Positions 59,641 to 64,000 of a stretch of DNA of 64,000 nt are shown piece by piece. The notes under the pieces were generated by a model. The model was not told the origin of the DNA. It saw only the letters and a program-made list of their open reading frames with translations, and did no database searches. This DNA comes from Lichtheimia corymbifera B2541 (lineage: Eukaryota; Mucoromycota; Mucoromycetes; Mucorales; Lichtheimiaceae): positions 19,504 to 83,503 of the forward strand of contig JNEU01000982.1 of NCBI GenBank assembly GCA_000697475.1, read 5' to 3'. Position 1 is the stretch's first letter. Each line of letters opens with the position of its first letter. The translations under genes were made by a program, and so were the position numbers.

Positions 59641-61440
59641 TGGGCAATATCAAGGAAATGGGCCGTCTACCTTGCTTTGTGTTCGCGTACCCTCTTTATT
59701 TGTACCCTCCCATTCAAAATTATCATTATGAAACATGTGATTTTTAAATGAATGGGATTGATCAGCATGCCCAAGCGAATCTTCTGACCAAGTTTGAGAT
59801 TTGAAATGTGGAATCCCAAGGTTATTCATACTAAATGACATTTCATTAATTTGGTCGCATACCCAATTTCCGACAAGCATAGTCAAACCCACATTATACG
59901 CTCCCATTCAAAATTCTTAAATGAAGCTTGATGTCTTTATCAAGACAAATTTGATCAGCATGTCCAAGAGCGTATTGTGTGAAAGTTTCACGTTTGTAGT
60001 GGGCAATCTTGAGGTCATGGGCTGTCCGCCTTACTTTTATTCTCATCCGCTCATCGTCGGACGCCCGCATTTTATTTCTCACAATGAAGCCTGCGACTTT
60101 TATTTGAATGGAGTTGATCAGCATGTCGACGCCCACGGCCTGACCAAGTTTCGCAGTGGCAGATCGACAATCGCGGGGGTGTACACTATGCACCCTACTT
60201 GCGTTCCGTCCGTCCGTCGTCCCCACTATATTTGGACCGTCCGATTCATAAAACATCAGAATGAAGCATACGTTTTTTAAATGAATGGAGTTGATCAGCA
60301 AGTCTCAGAGAACCTTCATACCAAGTTTCAAGTTCAAGGGAGACAATCCCAAGATAATGCATACTAAATGACATTTCAATGAATCCGGGCGGGTGCCCAA
60401 TTTCCGTCCATCATAGTAAACCCCACATTATACCCTCCCACTCAAAATTTGTAAATGAAGCGTGGGTTCTTTATTAAGACAAAGTTGATCAACATGTCCA
60501 AGAGCATCTTGTGTGCAAGTTTGAGGTTCGTATGGGCAATATCATAATCATGAGCTAGTTGTAGTGTTCATGGATTTGGCTGACAGTGCACCCAACTTAA
60601 TTTCCACCTCTTCCATTTTCAGTTTTCCGCCTCTTCCACCCATTCCAAACTGTTGCCCCATTCAAGTACAACTACAAGCTGCGATCGATTGTCCTGGTCC
60701 GACCCATCATGGGAAGCCTGCAGTTATCTTGATCCAAAAGGCTTTGACTGAATGGCTGGCTCATGGCGTGTGTACTCCACTACAACACCTGCGTTTCTTG
60801 ACACTACACCTTGTCTGGTGCACTCCTCTACCACGATCAACTGTAACAGCATTCATTCCAGCAGTTCCCATTAGCAAGGTTGTCATTGTCTCAAACAGCC
60901 TTCGTTACTTGGCAGCAACATGGTTTACAGCCTTTTACGTGAACAGCATATAGCCAGTGTATAGAAGCAGCTTTATTTACGTGGGACGCGTTGCTTTGAT
61001 ACATACGGATCCCAATGGATGATGCCATATCAGCTATCGAGTACACCGCCATACAAGCAATCTTCCTCTGGTTGAGCTGCAATGAAAACGACTGAGAAAG
61101 AGATGGATCAACAGCAGGATCGAAAAGGGAGCATATCAGCAGCGATTACATGGCTCTTTTCAACCAGCATATTGGATTGCAATGGTTACGGATGGATGGA
61201 TGCAATCAAGTGCAGTGATGGGAATCCTGCGGTGTTGCTTTGTTACATGGCGCGTCGTCAGCAGGAACGATGGATCATACCACATGGATACGGCTGAGGA
61301 TGATGATGGATCTTATGTATTTGACGAAAGGCAGTGTGAAGGCGTGGGTGACATTGGAATGCTTGGTCTTTTTCGGATATTGATGCAGAGACGTTGTAGG
61401 AGCGTATGGTTGGAAGCACTTGGCTGCATAGAATGAATCG
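59640..61440 (+). repeat. dispersed repeat, copy 2 (five tandem units then tail)
   Basis: Same design and orientation as 30240-31765. The tandem part (59640-60560) has about five degenerate units 165-205 bp long, each with TTGATCAGCATG-like and CAAGTTT motifs (near 59755, 59950, 60115, 60290 and 60490). The tail (60590-61440) matches copy 1 segment by segment. Short frames on the minus strand (with LGHADQ-like peptides) are translations of the unit, not genes. Confidence 0.8.
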
Positions 61441-62200
61441 TATATTCTCATCCACAAGATTCATCGACACGAATACGAAGACACAAGGGGCACCAACAAT
61501 GATACTACCTGAAGCTACTTATTCTGGATGACATGGAGGATCTACAATGGCCAGGAGATGAAGGGAAGGATCAGGGATATTTTGATGGTCATTGTATACC
61601 GCCTTGGCTATATGGTACTGAATGGATCTAGTGGGATGGTGCATAGCTAGATGGTTTCAATATTATAGCTAGTGGACGTTGATCTTTTATAAAATACACG
61701 CACTATTGTGAACTATGAACCTTGACCCAATGGCTTATTGATGACAATAATACAAACGAAGAAGGGAGGAATAGATTGTCAGGTACAATGGGAAATGCAC
61801 TTGGATAAGGGCAGGTACAAACATGAAAGTGACGATGCGAGAAGGATGCTACAACTTGATCTGCGGATAGACTACGAGGTTCATACAACATTCGAGCGGG
61901 CCTTGTTCAGCAGGGATGTCCGTGCTCATCAATAATTTTCTTTATTGGTATATGCAACACGCCCCTCCTACATCCACATGTGATGTGGCATCCTTATTGT
62001 CGTGCACATACATTGACCACCTTCATTTTAGGACGGTGTTTACTTGCGTACCTTCCTAAAGACAATCATCATCATCATCACCCGCTTCCCAGGAACCTGT
62101 CAAGGGCGTGCTTGTGTAACCACCACGTACCATTTCACTCAGCTCTCCATCTTCCGTTTAATGCAGCCGATACCATCCACTAGGAAAAAGCAACTCCATC
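61440..62200. other. intergenic between repeat blocks
   Basis: About 760 bp. No gene seen. The sequence near 62100-62160 (CCTGTCAAGGGCGTGCTTGT region) leads into the fold-back array. Confidence 0.4.
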
Positions 62201-62204
62201 ACGC

Positions 62205-64000
62205 TTACAGCATATGTAAAACATAAAGTTGCCTGTATCTCTAAACTTTACAATGAAACGTGGGGTCTTCAATCGAACAAAGTTGCTCGCCGGGGTGAAG
62301 CGCACCTTGGGTAGAAGTTTCACGATCGTCGTGGCCATTTTCAGATTCACCCAATGTCACCACCAGCCTCGTCGAAAAAAAAAATTCAAGAGGCCGACCC
62401 AAGATCTACTTTGGCTGGTGGTGACATCGGGTGATACTGAGATCGGCCACGGCGATCGTGAAACTTGCACCCAAGGTGCGCTACACCCAGGCGAGCAATA
62501 TTGTTCGATTGAAGACCCATGTTTCATTGTAAAGTTTAGAGATACAGGCATCTTTATGTTTTTACATATACTATAAGCGTGATGCTATATGATAAGTGGA
62601 GTTTGTTCATTGGGAAGTATCATGCAAATGAGCTGTGTTGCACAAAGAAGTCCGTCTGCATCTTCGGCTCTATCGGGGTCTACCTACTTGACAATGAACA
62701 AACTCCACTTGTCATATAGCATCATGGTTACAGCATATGTAAAACACAAAGATGCCCATAACTAAAAACCCCACAATGAAACGTGGGGTCTCCAATCGAA
62801 CAAAGTTGCTCGTCGGGGTGAAGCGCACCTTGGGTGCAAGTTTCGCGATCGTCGTGGCCGATCTCAGATTCACCCAATGTCACCACCAGCCAAAGTAGAT
62901 CTTGGGTCGACCTCTTGAATTTTTTATTCGACGAGGCTGGTGGTGACATTGGGTGATACTGAGATTGGACACGACGATCGTGAAACTTGCACCCAAGGTG
63001 CGCTACACCCAGGCGAGCAATATTGTTCGATTGAAGACCCCATGTTTCATTGTAGAATTTTCAGTTATAGGCACCTTTATGTTTTTACACATGCTGTAAG
63101 CGTGGTGCAATATGGCAAGTGGTCTTTGTTGATTGTCAAGTAGCTTGAGACTAATAGAGCCAAAGATGCAGAGGGGCGTGTTTGTGTACCTGAGCTCATT
63201 TGCATGATACTTCACTATGAACAAACACCACTCTCTATATAGCATCATGCTTTCAGAATATGTGAAAACGTAAAAATGCTTACATCTAGGATTGGCAAGC
63301 TTGGTCGTGAAATATGATTGACAAGGTGCGCTCGGCCACGACGAGCAATATTGTTCTATGAAAGAGCCCATGTTTCATTGTAAAGTTTTGAGATAAATAC
63401 ACTTTCTCGTTTTTACATATGCTGAAAAGCATGATGCTGTATGACAAGTGGTGTTTGTTCATTGTCAATCAGCTAGACCCTGATAGAGCGGAAGATCCGC
63501 AGGGGCGTGCTTGTGCAACACAGCTCATTTGCATGATACTTCACAATGAACAAACACCACTTATCATATAGCACCATGCTTTCAACATATGTAAAAACGA
63601 GAAAGTGTATTTATCTCTAAACTTTACAATGAAACATGGGGTCTTCAATCGAACAATATTGCTCGCCTGGGTGTAGCGCACCTTGGGTGCAAGTTTCACC
63701 CCGACGAGCAACTTTGTTCGATTGAAGACCCCACGTTTCATTGCAAAGTTTTGAGATACAGGCACCTTTATGTTTTACATATGCTGTAAGAGTGATGTTA
63801 TATGGAGAGTGGTGTTTCTTCATTGGGAAGTATCATGCAAATGAGCTGTGTTGTACAAAGAAGTCCGTCTGCATCTTCGGTTCTATCGGGGTCTACCTAC
63901 TTGACAATGTACAAAGACCACTTGTCATATAGTATCACGCTTACAGCATATGTAAAAACATAAAGGCGCCTGTTTCTCCAAATTTCCATAATGATGTGTA
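62205..64000. repeat. array of fold-back units and linkers, cut by window end
   Basis: Contains fold-back units at about 62205-62600, 62705-63110, 63225-63440 (no spacer) and 63550-63800 (short spacer), separated by copies of the 135-bp linker in both orientations (62590-62725 forward, 63430-63570 inverted, 63800-63940 forward; 63110-63230 is a hybrid). The last 65 bp (63935-64000) match 30225-30300, where the tandem-unit repeat starts, so the array probably continues into such a block beyond the window. Confidence 0.8.

Noticed and set aside
1..64000. CRISPR arrays, rRNA or bacterial mobile elements
   Set aside because: None seen; the window is eukaryotic, and the repeats present are degenerate palindromes and tandem units without regular spacers.

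Overview
This is nuclear DNA from a filamentous fungus, most likely an early-diverging one (Mucoromycota, Mucorales-like). The genes carry many short introns (about 50-80 bp, nearly all GT-AG). The set includes two chitin synthases, PIG-T, a Nab2-type poly(A)-binding protein and a STIMATE homologue. Many proteins are rich in Gln, Ser or Thr runs. The species assignment is inference; the gene content is read directly. I found 23 protein-coding genes, one of them cut by the left edge, and worked out exon joins for most by checking splice phases by hand.

Layout. 0-16 kb: a Nab2/ZC3H14-like gene (partial), two seven-helix membrane protein paralogues (2.3 and 14.8 kb), a small LYR-like protein, a MYND-finger protein, an ANKRD54-like ankyrin protein, and two low-complexity proteins of unknown role. 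16-28 kb, all on the minus strand: a short Arg-rich protein, a Mam3/CNNM-like CBS transporter, a class I-III type chitin synthase, a four-CBS-repeat protein and a class IV type chitin synthase. 28-34 kb: gene-poor, with large inverted and tandem repeats. 34-39.5 kb: two amino-acid permease paralogues, tail to tail. 41-54.6 kb: a STIMATE/TMEM110 homologue, then five minus-strand genes: a USP25/28-like protein whose catalytic Cys is replaced by Ala, a METTL15/RsmH-type rRNA methyltransferase, a beta-lactamase-fold serine hydrolase, a poly(A) polymerase and PIG-T. 55.4-58.7 kb: a hexose-type MFS transporter, a stand-alone TPP riboswitch, and cytochrome c. 59.6-64 kb: a second block of the repeats seen at 29-31.8 kb, running off the window.

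Functional themes. Cell wall and secretion are served by the two chitin synthases and by PIG-T, which attaches GPI anchors. mRNA tails are served by Nab2 and poly(A) polymerase, mitochondria by cytochrome c, METTL15 and the LYR protein, and nutrient uptake by the two permeases and the sugar transporter.

The most notable observations are: a near-consensus TPP riboswitch with no thiamine gene beside it, followed by two mutually exclusive hairpins; the Cys-to-Ala deubiquitinase; the paralogue pairs with preserved exon structure, including a 12-nt exon; and the palindromic repeat blocks.
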